A stretch of DNA of 64,000 nt from Brenneria goodwinii (GTDB lineage Bacteria > Pseudomonadota > Gammaproteobacteria > Enterobacterales > Enterobacteriaceae): assembly GCF_002291445.1 (NCBI RefSeq), contig NZ_CP014137.1:2232001-2296000 (forward strand), in the 5' to 3' direction. Both the position numbers and the translations under genes were made by a program. Position 1 is the first letter of the stretch. Every line of letters begins with the position of its first letter. Shown piece by piece: positions 1-9,390 of the stretch. The notes under the pieces are model-generated. The model worked only from the letters and a program-made list of their open reading frames with translations, searched no databases and had not been told where the DNA came from.

Positions 1-826
1 GCAAGGCGTGAGCAGCCTGCTCGGCGCTGCCGGCATTCGCCACATTGGCATAACGGGGATTTTGCGTCAGCAGTTTCACATAATCAGCGATAGCCTCTGC
101 ATAGGAGTCGTAAACCCGAAAGCTGGCCTTGACCTTTTTCGCCACCCCTTGTTCATATTCCGTCGTGGTTATCTCGGTAACCGGCCCATCCCAACGACTG
201 CCGGCCTTGATGCCAAAAAGGTTATGACTTGGGCGCCCGTCTTCGGTGGGGATTTCACGCTGTCCCCAGCCTGACTCCAGCGCAGCCTGTGCAATGATTA
301 AGTGATGAGGAATACCACTTTGCTGACTGGCCATCTGCGCCGGGATCGACAAACGGGAAACAAAGTTATCGCTGGACAGCGGCAGAGCGGATCCTTCCGC
401 CGGCAATCTGGGCATGGCGCGACGTACAATTTGTTCTACCGCCGCCGCCGGCATGTTTTGCACCGCAACACGGTCAAATGTTAATGGCACGGACGCTTTG
501 GGTTCGGTCGGCATGCTTCGCCCCCCGGACAGTTGCCGCACCATCACATCAGCTAATCCCAACCCTTTTCCTGCGACCTGCTGACCAATTTGCTGATCGT
601 ACATCGATGTATACAGACGCGTCTGCTCACTGCTGAAGAGCCCGTCCTGCGGCAGCGCGGCGCGCATACTCTTCATCATCATCTGGACAAAAACGCCTTC
701 CATTTGTTGAGCCACCGCCCGAATCCCTTCTGCATTCTGGGGATTACCGGTCACCTGCCTTTTGAGAGCATTCAGCGATTGGGCGTCATATGCGGCGCTG
801 CTCTGTATTTGTACATCGTTGTTCAT
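1..826 (-). CDS. flgJ: FlgJ, rod-cap protein and peptidoglycan hydrolase (3' end cut by window edge)
   Basis: FlgJ caps the growing flagellar rod in the periplasm, and its C-terminal glucosaminidase domain opens the peptidoglycan. About 275 codons are visible from the start and the frame stays open to base 1, so the C-terminus lies outside the window. The N-terminal rod-scaffold part is complete. The hydrolase domain begins near residue 160 and shows the AALESGWGQ signature that carries the catalytic Glu. The start ATG shares one base with the flgI stop (TGATG), so the two are translationally coupled. It is the last visible gene of the flgBCDEFGHIJ operon. Confidence 0.95.
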   Translation of the reverse strand, partial: MNNDVQIQSSAAYDAQSLNALKRQVTGNPQNAEGIRAVAQQMEGVFVQMMMKSMRAALPQDGLFSSEQTRLYTSMYDQQIGQQVAGKGLGLADVMVRQLSGGRSMPTEPKASVPLTFDRVAVQNMPAAAVEQIVRRAMPRLPAEGSALPLSSDNFVSRLSIPAQMASQQSGIPHHLIIAQAALESGWGQREIPTEDGRPSHNLFGIKAGSRWDGPVTEITTTEYEQGVAKKVKASFRVYDSYAEAIADYVKLLTQNPRYANVANAGSAEQAAHAL

Positions 827-1935
827 CAGATAATTTCCAACTTGGCACGCAGACAACCCGCGCTTTGCATTGCCTGTAAGATGGACATCAGCTCCATTGG
901 CGTTGCGCCTAACGAATTCAACGTACGCACGACATTATTCAAATTGGCGCTGGCGTTAACGCGCTGCAACGCTCCACCGCTCTGCTGGACGGCAATTTCA
1001 GTTTGTGGTGTAACAACCGTCTGCCCGCCGGCAAATGGCGTATCGGGCTGATTGACATTCGCTTGCTGGTTGATCGTCACCGACAGATTGCCCTGAGCAA
1101 CGGCACAGTTCCCCAACACGACGTCGCGGTTCATCACCACCGAGCCGGTGCGGGAATTAATAATTACTTTGGCATCCTGTGCGCCCATATTGATTTCAAT
1201 ATTTTGAACATCTGCCAGGAAACGAACCTGCGAACTATTACCATGTGGAACCATAACCTGGACGGTACGTGAATCTAATGGCGTCGCGCTGCCGCTAAGA
1301 CCAGAACGGTTGATGGCGTCGCTAATGCGTTGCGCCATGGTAAAATCATCTTCGTTCAGTTGCAGAATGATAGTATTCGTGGAGCCGAACGTGTTCGGCA
1401 ATTCACGCTCAATAATCGCGCCATTGCTGATACGACCGCCGGCAAGCTGGTTAACCTGAACGCTGCTGCCGCCGGCGGCGGCGCCGGCTCCGCCAACCAG
1501 TACGTTGCCTTGCGCTAATGCATAGACCTGATTATCAACACCCTTTAATGGCGTCATCAACAATGTCCCGCCGCGCAGACTTTTGGCGTTCCCCATCGAA
1601 GAAACGACAACATCAATATTTTGCCCGGCTCGGGCAAACGGCGGCAACTTTGCCGTGACCATTACCGCAGCGACATTCTTAAGCTGCATATTGGTTCCGG
1701 TCGGGACGGTAATACCCAACTGGGAAAGCATGTTATTCAGGCTCTGCGTCGTAAAAGGCGTCTGCATGGTTTGGTCGCCTGACCCATCAAGCCCGACCAC
1801 CAATCCGTAACCAATCAGTGCGTTATCACGCACGCCCTGAACATTCACCAGATCGCGAATCCGCTCTGCCGAAACGGGCATGCTGGTCAGCGCCAGCAGG
1901 GCAAACAGAACGGTGAAAAATGAAGTAATCCGCAT
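826..1935 (-). CDS. flgI: FlgI, flagellar P-ring protein
   Basis: FlgI forms the P ring around the rod in the peptidoglycan layer. The protein is 369 aa, close to the family size. I chose the ATG at 1935 because it gives a normal Sec signal peptide (MRITSFFTVLFALLALTS, cleavage after VSA) and has an AGAGG ribosome site just upstream. A longer frame from 2013 only adds a basic, non-signal extension. The mature part begins ERIRDLVNVQGVRDN, typical of FlgI. It lies between flgH and flgJ. Confidence 0.96.
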   Translation of the reverse strand: MRITSFFTVLFALLALTSMPVSAERIRDLVNVQGVRDNALIGYGLVVGLDGSGDQTMQTPFTTQSLNNMLSQLGITVPTGTNMQLKNVAAVMVTAKLPPFARAGQNIDVVVSSMGNAKSLRGGTLLMTPLKGVDNQVYALAQGNVLVGGAGAAAGGSSVQVNQLAGGRISNGAIIERELPNTFGSTNTIILQLNEDDFTMAQRISDAINRSGLSGSATPLDSRTVQVMVPHGNSSQVRFLADVQNIEINMGAQDAKVIINSRTGSVVMNRDVVLGNCAVAQGNLSVTINQQANVNQPDTPFAGGQTVVTPQTEIAVQQSGGALQRVNASANLNNVVRTLNSLGATPMELMSILQAMQSAGCLRAKLEII

Positions 1936-1954
1936 CAGGCGCCTCTTTATTAAC

Positions 1955-2674
1955 TTAGAACGGAGAAACATTAAGGAAGAACCGCTGCAGCCAGCCCATG
2001 TTTTGCGCTTCATTGATATAACCGTTGCCTACATATTCTATACGCGCATCGGCAACCTGCGTTGAAGGCACTGAGTTAGTGCCGCTAATGGTTCTGGGAT
2101 TCACCACGCCAGAGAAACGGATGAACTCAGTTCCCTGATTGATCGCAATCTGTTTTTCGCCCACCACATTCAGGTTGCCATTCGGTAAAACCTGATTAAC
2201 GGTAACCGTAATCGTACCGCTGAATGTGTTGTTGGCATTCGCCCCGCCCTGACCGGCGAACTCATTTGTCCCCGATGCATCCAGGGTTGCTCGGTTATTG
2301 CCAAAAAGCCCTTCCAGATAACGCGGTGTGGTGCCGAAGCCAAAAGTGGATGACCCATCACGGCTTGCGCTGGCCGACGAACTCTTGCTGGCACTTACGT
2401 TTTCCTGCAACACGATGGTCAGGGTGTCTCCCACATTACGAGGACGGCGATCTTCAAACATCGGCTGATAGCCGTAGTTCATTGGCTGGCTTGTTTGAAA
2501 AATAGATCCATTAGACGCAGTCATCACCATCGGAGTCGGTTGAGCTGTTGTCGGGCCAGTCACAACTTTATCGTGTGGAATATAGGCGCAGCCGTTGAGT
2601 GTCAACATCATGAACAAGGCCAACAGACGCGGTCGGCGGAATTGTTGGATAGCAACCGACTTTGCATTCATCAT
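1955..2674 (-). CDS. flgH: FlgH, flagellar L-ring lipoprotein
   Basis: FlgH forms the outer-membrane L ring that lets the rod pass through. With the start at 2674 it is 239 aa, near the usual 230-235. A lipoprotein signal runs from about residue 12 to the lipobox LNGC at about residue 29, after which the lipidated Cys starts the mature protein. Two adjacent ATGs (2674 and 2671) are equally possible and the ribosome site is weak. The open frame continues to 2788, but that extension would bury the signal peptide. Conserved blocks include RRPRNVGDTLTIVLQENV and the C-terminal GWLQRFFLNVSPF. Confidence 0.94.
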   Translation of the reverse strand: MMNAKSVAIQQFRRPRLLALFMMLTLNGCAYIPHDKVVTGPTTAQPTPMVMTASNGSIFQTSQPMNYGYQPMFEDRRPRNVGDTLTIVLQENVSASKSSSASASRDGSSTFGFGTTPRYLEGLFGNNRATLDASGTNEFAGQGGANANNTFSGTITVTVNQVLPNGNLNVVGEKQIAINQGTEFIRFSGVVNPRTISGTNSVPSTQVADARIEYVGNGYINEAQNMGWLQRFFLNVSPF

Positions 2675-2794
2675 CACTACGGATATCGCCTTAATTAAAA
2701 ATATTTCAAAATATTCATAGGGTAACTGCAACACGGAACGCTCTCGCCGGATATTCTGAACGCGCCATGCTATTACCCTTTTTACCATGACTTA

Positions 2795-3577
2795 TTACAG
2801 TTGGGTCAGCTTCTGCAACATTTGGTCAGAAGATGAAACCGCCTTGCTGTTAATCTCATAAGCACGCTGTGTCTGAATCATGGAAACCAACTCTTCGGCC
2901 ACATTAACGTTCGAGGTTTCAACATACTTCTGATACAACAAACCGGCGCCGTTCAGGCCCGGATTGCTTTCATTCGGCGCCCCGGAGCTTTCGGTTTCCA
3001 TGTATAAATTTTCACCGACGCTTTCCAGCCCGCTGTCATTGATAAAAGTCGTCAGCGTTAATTGTCCGACCTGCGTCGCTGCAGTCTGACCTTGCTGGGT
3101 GACGCTGACAATACCGTCACGACCAATCGTCATTTCAATGGCATTGGCGGGAATGGTTATCGCCGGCTGCACCAGAAAACCGCTGGACGTCACCAACTGA
3201 CCGTTGCCATCCAGTTGAAAAGCGCCATCGCGGGTATATGCCGTTGTACCATCCGGCAGTTGTACCTGGAAAAAGCCCTGTCCCTTGATCGCCACATCCT
3301 TGGAGTTTCCCGTTTCAGAGAAGGCCCCCTGGGTATGTATACGCTCGGTTGATACCGGGCGAACGCCAGTCCCTAACTGCAAACCAGACGGCAACATTGT
3401 CTGCTCGGATGACTGAGCGCCCGGCTGACGAACGGTCTGATACAGCAAATCCTCAAACACCGCACGCTGACGTTTGAACCCATTGGTGCTGACGTTTGCC
3501 AGGTTATTGGAAATAACATCCATATTGGTTTGCTGGGCATTCAGACCGGTTTTCGCAATCCACAAAGAACGGATCAT
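2795..3577 (-). CDS. flgG: FlgG, distal rod protein
   Basis: FlgG builds the distal rod of the flagellar axis. The 260-aa length is exactly the family size. The N-terminus has the rod/hook motif NNLANVSTNGFK, and the C-terminus has the matching helix NVNVAEELVSMIQTQRAYE; the two helices pair in the rod core. It follows flgF in the operon with a 28-bp gap. Confidence 0.97.
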   Translation of the reverse strand: MIRSLWIAKTGLNAQQTNMDVISNNLANVSTNGFKRQRAVFEDLLYQTVRQPGAQSSEQTMLPSGLQLGTGVRPVSTERIHTQGAFSETGNSKDVAIKGQGFFQVQLPDGTTAYTRDGAFQLDGNGQLVTSSGFLVQPAITIPANAIEMTIGRDGIVSVTQQGQTAATQVGQLTLTTFINDSGLESVGENLYMETESSGAPNESNPGLNGAGLLYQKYVETSNVNVAEELVSMIQTQRAYEINSKAVSSSDQMLQKLTQL

Positions 3578-3605
3578 CTAGTCACTCCTGTGCGCGCTCT
3601 GGCGC

Positions 3606-4361
3606 TTAACTCATTGCTAATATCTGATTAGCGCGTTGGGCATTATCATCGACGCTGCTGATCACTTTCATCTGCATTTCGAAGCGTCGGGCGTTGGCGA
3701 TCATATCCACCATGGTATTAACCGGATTGACGTTACTGCCTTCCAACACGCCGGGCATCACTTGCACGGTAGGATCGTTAGGCAGCACATTACCGCGTTG
3801 TTGCTGCGCTTGTGTCGTGAGACGGAATAAACCATCGTCAGAGCGCGTCACTTCCTGCCCTGTCGCCTGTACCAGTTTCAATCGTCCTAGCTGAGCGATG
3901 GTATTTGGCGGATCGCCGGCATTCAATGCGGAGATGGTTCCATCCGACGCAATAGTGATTTGGGCCTGGGGAGGAACTTCAATCGGCCCGCCGTCACCTT
4001 GCACCAAATGCCCCTGGATCATCAGTTCACCGTCGGCATTGATCTCTATATTGCCGTTACGGGTGTATGCTTCATTGCCATCCGCCGCCTGGACAGCCAA
4101 CCAACCGTCTTTCGAGAGAGCGACATCCATCGCCCGACCGGTATAGTCCATTATCCCTTGCGTCATATCGGCGCCGGGCGTCGAGGCGACAACCAGCGTG
4201 CGGGTGGGTAGTGACAACCCATTCACCGGTACTGCGCGCAGCGCCGAAAGTTGGGCGCGAAAACCCGGTGTCGATGCATTGGCCAGATTGTGAGCGGTGA
4301 CGGCCTGCTGTTCCAGCGTCTGACTCGCCGCCCCCATCGCGGTGTAAATAGCATGATCCAT
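3606..4361 (-). CDS. flgF: FlgF, proximal rod protein
   Basis: FlgF is a proximal rod component. The protein has 251 aa, starting MDHAIYTAMGAASQTLEQQ and carrying the rod motif AHNLANASTPGFR. The C-terminal rod helix reads NPVNTMVDMIANARRFEMQ. It lies 21 bp downstream of flgE, with flgG following. It differs from FlgG in its central domain, as expected for FlgF. Confidence 0.97.
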   Translation of the reverse strand: MDHAIYTAMGAASQTLEQQAVTAHNLANASTPGFRAQLSALRAVPVNGLSLPTRTLVVASTPGADMTQGIMDYTGRAMDVALSKDGWLAVQAADGNEAYTRNGNIEINADGELMIQGHLVQGDGGPIEVPPQAQITIASDGTISALNAGDPPNTIAQLGRLKLVQATGQEVTRSDDGLFRLTTQAQQQRGNVLPNDPTVQVMPGVLEGSNVNPVNTMVDMIANARRFEMQMKVISSVDDNAQRANQILAMS

Positions 4362-4382
4362 GCAATATCTCCGTTAAAATAA

Positions 4383-5576
4383 TTAACGCAGGCTGATCAG
4401 CGTTTGCAGAATGGCATCCTGCGTTTTAATGGTCTGCGAATTGGCCTGATAGTTGCGTTGAGCCACAATCATATTGACCAGTTCTTGACTCATATCGACG
4501 TTAGAACTTTCCGTCGCCTGACCGATCAGCTTACCCAGATTGCCGGTACCGGCCAGATTAACCACCGCCTGCCCGGAGTTATCGGTCGCCGACCAGACGT
4601 TATCGCCCTCGGGAGATAACCCCTCAGGGTTGGCGAAGCTGGCTAATACAATCTGCCCCAGAACCTGTTGTTTCTGGTTGGAATAGGTACCGACGACGGT
4701 GCCGTCGTCATTGATGCTATAACCCGTCAATTCACCAGGCGCGTAGCCGTTCTGAGTCGGTGATTTGGTGCTGTTATCGCTGTTTTGCTGGGTACTGCCG
4801 GTAAAACTCAACGTAAACGGGCTTGGCGCAGAACCATTCAGCGAGTTCATCTCAAGCGTAAAAGGCCCCGGCGTCGTTATCGTGCCGTTAGAGGAAAATT
4901 CAAGGTCTATCTGTTGAAAATCGGAGGTGCTGTCGCTGGTGTCTTTAGCGTAGGCGCTCCACTGATTGTCGTCCACCTTAACAAAATAGAGTGCGAAATC
5001 GTGGGCGTTGCCCAGGCTGTCGTAGGTGGTGATGGAACCTTTATAGTTTGAGGTATCAGCCGGGTTGGTTTCATCCCAGATCTTGGTCTCATCCGAAGAG
5101 TTCAGGTTGGCGATAATGGAAGCCACAGTGGTCGCCTGAGCCGCCATGGCATCTTCGGGAATAGTCAGCCCGACGGGATCGGCCCCCTGCTGGATAGTCG
5201 GCGGCGTACCGGTTGCCGGATAGCCGGTCAACTGCATACCCTGCATATTGACGATATTACGGGCGCTATCCAGCGTGAACTGACCATTGCGGCTGTAATA
5301 AACAGAGCCGTTGGTATCTTGCATACGGAAAAAACCGCTGCCGCTGATGGCGATATCCAGCGCGCGTGAACTGCTGGTAACGGTGCCGTTGCTGAAATCC
5401 TGCATCACGGCAGCGACCTGGGTACCCATTCCGACCTTGGAACCCGCGAACATATCGGCAAAAGAGACCGTGCCGGATTTAAATCCTACCGTTGCCGAGT
5501 TGGCAATATTGTTGCCGATGACATCCAGGTTATTGGATGCGGCGTTTAACCCGCTGACCGCCTGCGAAAAACCCAT
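4383..5576 (-). CDS. flgE: FlgE, flagellar hook protein
   Basis: FlgE polymerises into the hook, the universal joint outside the cell. I chose the ATG at 5576 (MGFSQAVSGLNAAS) because it matches known FlgE starts and follows a clear CTGGAGAG ribosome site; the frame could extend 13 codons further up. The product is 397 aa. It has the NNLDVIGNNIANSATVGFK motif at the N-terminus and VDMSQELVNMIVAQRNYQ at the C-terminus. The middle is rich in Ser, Thr, Asn and Asp, as usual for the variable surface domains. Confidence 0.97.
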   Translation of the reverse strand: MGFSQAVSGLNAASNNLDVIGNNIANSATVGFKSGTVSFADMFAGSKVGMGTQVAAVMQDFSNGTVTSSSRALDIAISGSGFFRMQDTNGSVYYSRNGQFTLDSARNIVNMQGMQLTGYPATGTPPTIQQGADPVGLTIPEDAMAAQATTVASIIANLNSSDETKIWDETNPADTSNYKGSITTYDSLGNAHDFALYFVKVDDNQWSAYAKDTSDSTSDFQQIDLEFSSNGTITTPGPFTLEMNSLNGSAPSPFTLSFTGSTQQNSDNSTKSPTQNGYAPGELTGYSINDDGTVVGTYSNQKQQVLGQIVLASFANPEGLSPEGDNVWSATDNSGQAVVNLAGTGNLGKLIGQATESSNVDMSQELVNMIVAQRNYQANSQTIKTQDAILQTLISLR

Positions 5577-5655
5577 GTTGCTCTCTCCAGATAAATTGAT
5601 TACTTCGTATTCCAATCATGCTGTCGCACTGGAATAGTATGACGTTCGATGACTG

Positions 5656-6327
5656 TTACAGGATCTGCCGTACATCTTCCAGCGTGGCTTTACCGCGCAG
5701 GCCGAGATCCAGCAAAGCCCCGGAATCGCTGTTGGTCACGCTGTTGACCAGCGCATAATTCAACGGCTGCACCACCTGCTGCGCGCCGTTGGCGCTGGCG
5801 GCAATAGACACGGTGTAGGCGCCATCCGGCGCGGCTGTGCCGTCTGTCGTTTTGCCGTCCCAGGTAAAGGAGTGTACGCCGGCAGACAAAGCGCCCAGAT
5901 CCAGAGACTGAACAACTTTGCCGGTACTGTCGGTAATCGTCGCGGTGACCGTGTCCGCCGCTTGCTCCAGCTCCAGCCCGAACGGCGTCGTCGTCTCACT
6001 CCCGACTAGCACCTCGCTTCCAGGCACCATCACCCCATGACCAATCAGGGTCGTTGCCTGCAACGACTGATTGTTATTGATCTGACCGGAGATAGAACCC
6101 AGCGTCGTATTGAGTTTTTCAATACCGCTTACGGTATTAATCTGCGCCAACTGACTTAATAACTGATCGTTATCCATCGGATTGGTTGGATCCTGATTCT
6201 GCAACTGTGCAACCAACAGCGTCAGAAACTGATTTTGCAGATCGACACTGCCGGTGCCGGTTGTGGTCGTTGTCGAACTGGCCGCTGTTTGCGTTGCCGA
6301 GCTCGTATCGTTAATGGTAATTGACAT
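5656..6327 (-). CDS. flgD: FlgD, hook-cap scaffold protein
   Basis: FlgD sits at the tip of the growing hook and is later replaced by HAPs. The protein has 223 aa. The conserved block LQNQDPTNPMDN is near residue 43. FLNLLVAQ-type helices precede it, and a FlgD Ig/Tudor-like C-terminal part with DGKTTDGTAAPDGAYTVS follows. It lies 14 bp after flgC and about 80 bp before flgE. Confidence 0.96.
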   Translation of the reverse strand: MSITINDTSSATQTAASSTTTTTGTGSVDLQNQFLTLLVAQLQNQDPTNPMDNDQLLSQLAQINTVSGIEKLNTTLGSISGQINNNQSLQATTLIGHGVMVPGSEVLVGSETTTPFGLELEQAADTVTATITDSTGKVVQSLDLGALSAGVHSFTWDGKTTDGTAAPDGAYTVSIAASANGAQQVVQPLNYALVNSVTNSDSGALLDLGLRGKATLEDVRQIL

Positions 6328-6341
6328 GCCATTCCCCCGGT

Positions 6342-6746
6342 TTATTGACCAATCGTCAGCGTTTTCAACATCATCGTTTTCGTGGTGTTCAATACTTCTA
6401 CGTTTGCCTGATAACTGCGTGATGCTGAAATGGTGTTAACCATTTCCGACACCGGATCGACATTCGGCATACGTACATACCCCTGAGCGTCCGCTAAAGG
6501 ATTGCCTGGTTCATAAACCAAACGAGCAGGCGACGGGTCATCAACGACGCCGGAAACTCGCACACCACCGGTGGACTGGCCAGGCGCCGCATTCACCTCG
6601 AACACCACCTGTTTGGCGCGATAAGGTTCTCCATCCGGGCCGGTAACGCTGTCGGCATTCGCCAGGTTACTGGCGCTCACGTTCATGCGCTGCGATTGCG
6701 CGGCAAGCGCGGAACCAGAAATCTCGAATATATTTAATAACGACAT
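6342..6746 (-). CDS. flgC: FlgC, proximal rod protein
   Basis: FlgC is a proximal rod subunit. The protein has 134 aa, starting MSLLNIFEISGSALAAQS with the motif NVSASNLANADS. The C-terminal helix contains MPNVDPVSEMVNTISASRSYQAN, typical of FlgC. It lies between flgB (27 bp upstream) and flgD in the operon. Confidence 0.97.
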   Translation of the reverse strand: MSLLNIFEISGSALAAQSQRMNVSASNLANADSVTGPDGEPYRAKQVVFEVNAAPGQSTGGVRVSGVVDDPSPARLVYEPGNPLADAQGYVRMPNVDPVSEMVNTISASRSYQANVEVLNTTKTMMLKTLTIGQ

Positions 6747-6773
6747 AAAACCTTACCTTTCATCACGCTAATA

Positions 6774-7190
6774 TCACGAACCAGACTGTAATACCGTCAT
6801 CATGCCTTTGATTTGACCGCTCAAAACCGTCAGGCTGGATTGATATTTCAGGCTGTTGTCGGCAAAATTGGTGCGCTCGCGATCCATGTCCACGGTGTTG
6901 CCGTCCAGTGCCGGCTGGTCGGGAACGCGGTATAACAGATCAAGCTCCGGCGGCTGGAAATTCTGTGCGGGAATATGCCGTACAGAGGTGGTTTTTAAAG
7001 CAATACCCGTACCTTCCGCTCGGCCCTGTTCCATCACTTTACTTAGCTGACTGGCGAAATCGATATCCCTTGCCTGGTAGCCAGGGGTGTCCGCATTGGC
7101 TATATTTGCAGCCAGAATTTCCTGCCGCTGGGCACGCAAGTTCAACGCTTCCTGTTGAAACCGCAATGAGGCGTCTAATTTATCGAGCAT
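6774..7190 (-). CDS. flgB: FlgB, proximal rod protein
   Basis: FlgB is the first rod gene of the flgBCDEFGHIJ operon and a proximal rod subunit. The protein has 138 aa with the motif LAANIANADTPGYQARDIDF near residue 29. A GGGAG-type ribosome site precedes the ATG. The 159-bp gap to divergent flgA should hold back-to-back class 2 (FlhDC-activated) promoters, but I cannot point to convincing FlhDC boxes by eye. Confidence 0.97.
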   Translation of the reverse strand: MLDKLDASLRFQQEALNLRAQRQEILAANIANADTPGYQARDIDFASQLSKVMEQGRAEGTGIALKTTSVRHIPAQNFQPPELDLLYRVPDQPALDGNTVDMDRERTNFADNSLKYQSSLTVLSGQIKGMMTVLQSGS

Positions 7191-7349
7191 GCTCCCTCCG
7201 CAAGTTAGAATTTAGAGCAGATAGGATAATTCTCATTATGGCGATGCCATCGAATGAATAGACATAAAATGCGGCTCTATTTATTGCCTTAACCTCAGGC
7301 GTAAGCCATTACACTGGCGCACGGATATGCCATTATCTGGAGATCGCAT

Positions 7350-8021
7350 ATGAAGATACAAAATAACCTCATATGGCTACTGATCTGTTTGTCAGTATCG
7401 CCGCGCGGTTATGCTGCAGCGACTGATCTTCCGACACAGTTAAATGAATTTTTTTCCGCACGCTATAAGGGGAGCCCCAATACGACTGTTAAGGTCGTGG
7501 TAAAATCGCCAGACTCACAGTGGCCACAGTGCGAAAGGCCGCAAATATCCTTACCGACAAGTACGCGCACCTGGGGTAATATCAGCGTTTCGGTTCGTTG
7601 CGGCCAGCAGCGTAAGTTCATCCAGACCGAGGTTCAGGTGACCGGACACTATGTGGTGAGCAGCCGTATCGTAAACCGCGGCGCAAAACTGGAAAGCAAG
7701 GATCTGCGCCTGAATAAAGGCCGCCTTGACCAGTTGCCGCCACGCGCCATACATACTCTGAGCGAGGCTGAAGGCGCGATTACCCTGCGTGATCTGACGC
7801 CGGGACAACCAATAACCGCATCCATGCTACGCAGAGCATGGATAATTAAGGCCGGTCAGAATGTTCAGGTGTTCGCTCAGGGAGAAGGCTTTACAATCAA
7901 CAGCGAGGGTAAGGCTATGAATAATGCGGCGATTGGTCAGTCGGTCAGGGTCAGAACCGCATCAGGCCAAATAATAAGCGGCATCGCCGGCGATGATGGG
8001 ATAATTCTTATTCCACAGTAA
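7350..8021 (+). CDS. flgA: FlgA, P-ring assembly chaperone
   Basis: FlgA is a periplasmic chaperone needed for P-ring (FlgI) assembly. The protein has 223 aa, with an N-terminal signal peptide ending near residue 24 (RGYAA) and a C-terminal SAF/ChapFlgA domain containing GQNVQVFAQGEGFTINSEGKA. The ATG follows a TGGAG ribosome site. It is transcribed away from flgB and is followed by flgM and flgN. Confidence 0.96.
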   Translation: MKIQNNLIWLLICLSVSPRGYAAATDLPTQLNEFFSARYKGSPNTTVKVVVKSPDSQWPQCERPQISLPTSTRTWGNISVSVRCGQQRKFIQTEVQVTGHYVVSSRIVNRGAKLESKDLRLNKGRLDQLPPRAIHTLSEAEGAITLRDLTPGQPITASMLRRAWIIKAGQNVQVFAQGEGFTINSEGKAMNNAAIGQSVRVRTASGQIISGIAGDDGIILIPQ

Positions 8022-8026
8022 TTTAT

Positions 8027-8053
8027 TAAAGCTTTTTTGCCATATGCCGATGA
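8027..8053 (+). promoter_or_regulatory. Sigma28 (FliA) promoter of flgMN
   Basis: TAAA, exactly 15 bases, then GCCGATGA, which matches the FliA consensus TAAA-N15-GCCGATAA at all but one base. It starts 5 bp after the flgA stop and lies about 115 bp ahead of flgM. This is the known arrangement in which flgM is read both from the flgA promoter and from its own late promoter. Confidence 0.88.
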
Positions 8054-8166
8054 TATACACAAGGTCATTGAAGGCTATGTTTTCCCCAACTGGACTGTAG
8101 CGTTTATCTACATGTATCAGATTGATAATTAACTTATTTTATCCTCATTTCAGAGGGATTGATTTT

Positions 8167-8463
8167 ATGAGTATTGATCGTACCCAGCCGCTGAAACCAG
8201 TCAGTCAGGTTCAGCAGCGCGAACCGGGTGAGGTATCCAAGCCCAAACGTAAACAGACTGAAGCACAGACCGAAATCAGCGCCACGCAGGTAAAACTCAG
8301 CGATGCGCAGGCTAAATTAATGCAGCCTGGCACGAGCGATATTGATATGAATCGGGTCGAAACACTGAAACAAGCTATCCGTGATGGCTCGTTGAAAATC
8401 GATGTTGAAAAAATCGCTGATGCGTTAATCAAAGACACTCAGGACTTCTTAGCAAGTAATTAA
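8167..8463 (+). CDS. flgM: FlgM, anti-sigma28 factor
   Basis: FlgM binds FliA (sigma28) and is exported through the finished hook, which times late flagellar expression. I chose the ATG at 8167 (MSIDRTQPLKPVS) because it matches family starts and follows CAGAGGG; an in-frame start 15 codons up lacks support. The product is 98 aa, the family size. The C-terminal sigma-binding half contains DIDMNRVETLKQAIRDGSLKID, the FlgM hallmark. flgN follows after 5 bp. Confidence 0.95.
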   Translation: MSIDRTQPLKPVSQVQQREPGEVSKPKRKQTEAQTEISATQVKLSDAQAKLMQPGTSDIDMNRVETLKQAIRDGSLKIDVEKIADALIKDTQDFLASN

Positions 8464-8468
8464 TCACG

Positions 8469-8906
8469 ATGGAAAAACTACAAACGATACTCGATAAGTT
8501 GCTGAATAATCTGAATGACCTACAGCAGGTTATGTCGGATGAGCAAACACAGCTATGTGCCGGCCAAATCAATAGCGGCGCACTTCAACAAGTTACCGAG
8601 AAAAAAAGTTCGTTATTGGCAACAATGCAATATCTGGAGACATGTCGTCATGAAGAAGAATCATTGAAAAAACTTCAGGCGCCATATGAAGATATAGAAG
8701 CGTTAGCAGAGCGCTGGCAACAGATACAGCAGCTAACGAAAAGTCTGCGAAACAAAAATCAGCATAATGGCATGCTGCTCAATCAACATATTTCCCACAC
8801 TGATAAAGCGCTCGAAGTACTAAGGCCGCGTCACGGACAGTCACTATATGGACCAGACGGTCAAGCGAAAGGCGCCAATTTTTCTGGCCGTAAAATCAGC
8901 ATCTAA
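8469..8906 (+). CDS. flgN: FlgN, export chaperone for FlgK and FlgL
   Basis: FlgN is a cytoplasmic chaperone that delivers the hook-filament junction proteins FlgK and FlgL to the export gate. The protein has 145 aa and is largely helical and Gln/Leu rich, starting MEKLQTILDKLLNNLNDLQQ as in other FlgN proteins. It lies directly after flgM and before a bidirectional stem-loop that separates it from convergent flhE. Confidence 0.93.
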   Translation: MEKLQTILDKLLNNLNDLQQVMSDEQTQLCAGQINSGALQQVTEKKSSLLATMQYLETCRHEEESLKKLQAPYEDIEALAERWQQIQQLTKSLRNKNQHNGMLLNQHISHTDKALEVLRPRHGQSLYGPDGQAKGANFSGRKISI

Positions 8907-8935
8907 ATGTCTCTTATCATTCATGTAGAGACATT
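8906..8935. terminator. Stem-loop between convergent flgN and flhE
   Basis: AATGTCTC and GAGACATT form a perfect 8-bp stem around a 14-base loop, starting at the flgN stop. It lies in the 67-bp gap between the ends of flgN and flhE and could end both transcripts. No long U-run follows, so this is a moderate call. Confidence 0.5.
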
Positions 8936-8973
8936 CCTTCAGCAATTTATTTCTTCAATAATATCTATTGATA

Positions 8974-9390
8974 TTACTTATAGTTAACCGCCAGGCTGAT
9001 ACTGTTTACGTTAAACGCCCGGTTAAGCCTTCCGCCGCCTTCTATGTAGTATATAAAACGGAATTCACTATTAGCGGGTACGCCGCTAAAACTTCGCGTC
9101 TGCCCACTTGCTCCATCCAGTTTCACACACCGCCGAAGTGTGCAAAGCCGGACAATCAATCCGACGGGTTCAGGAGACAAAGACTCATAACGCCAGTAGA
9201 TCAGGGTAACGCTCTTCTCGCTACCGACCGCCATATTAGGGCTAGGCAAAAATGCCGGAGAAGAGGCGGTGACGCCGCGATGCTCCAGCACTACCCCTCT
9301 TTGACTGGCATTCCACGCGCCCGGCGTAGCAAAAACCGCAGCAGGAACAATGATAAATAGTGCGGCAACCGCTATCCGGGCAAGTCTCAT
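8974..9390 (-). CDS. flhE: FlhE, periplasmic flagellar accessory protein
   Basis: FlhE is a periplasmic protein reported to act as a regulator or plug of the flagellar export apparatus. The protein has 138 aa, with a signal peptide cleaved near AVFA-TPGAW. Two Cys residues (in LCTLRRC) could form a disulphide. The start overlaps the flhA stop (ATGA), so it is the third gene of the flhBAE operon. Confidence 0.93.
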   Translation of the reverse strand: MRLARIAVAALFIIVPAAVFATPGAWNASQRGVVLEHRGVTASSPAFLPSPNMAVGSEKSVTLIYWRYESLSPEPVGLIVRLCTLRRCVKLDGASGQTRSFSGVPANSEFRFIYYIEGGGRLNRAFNVNSISLAVNYK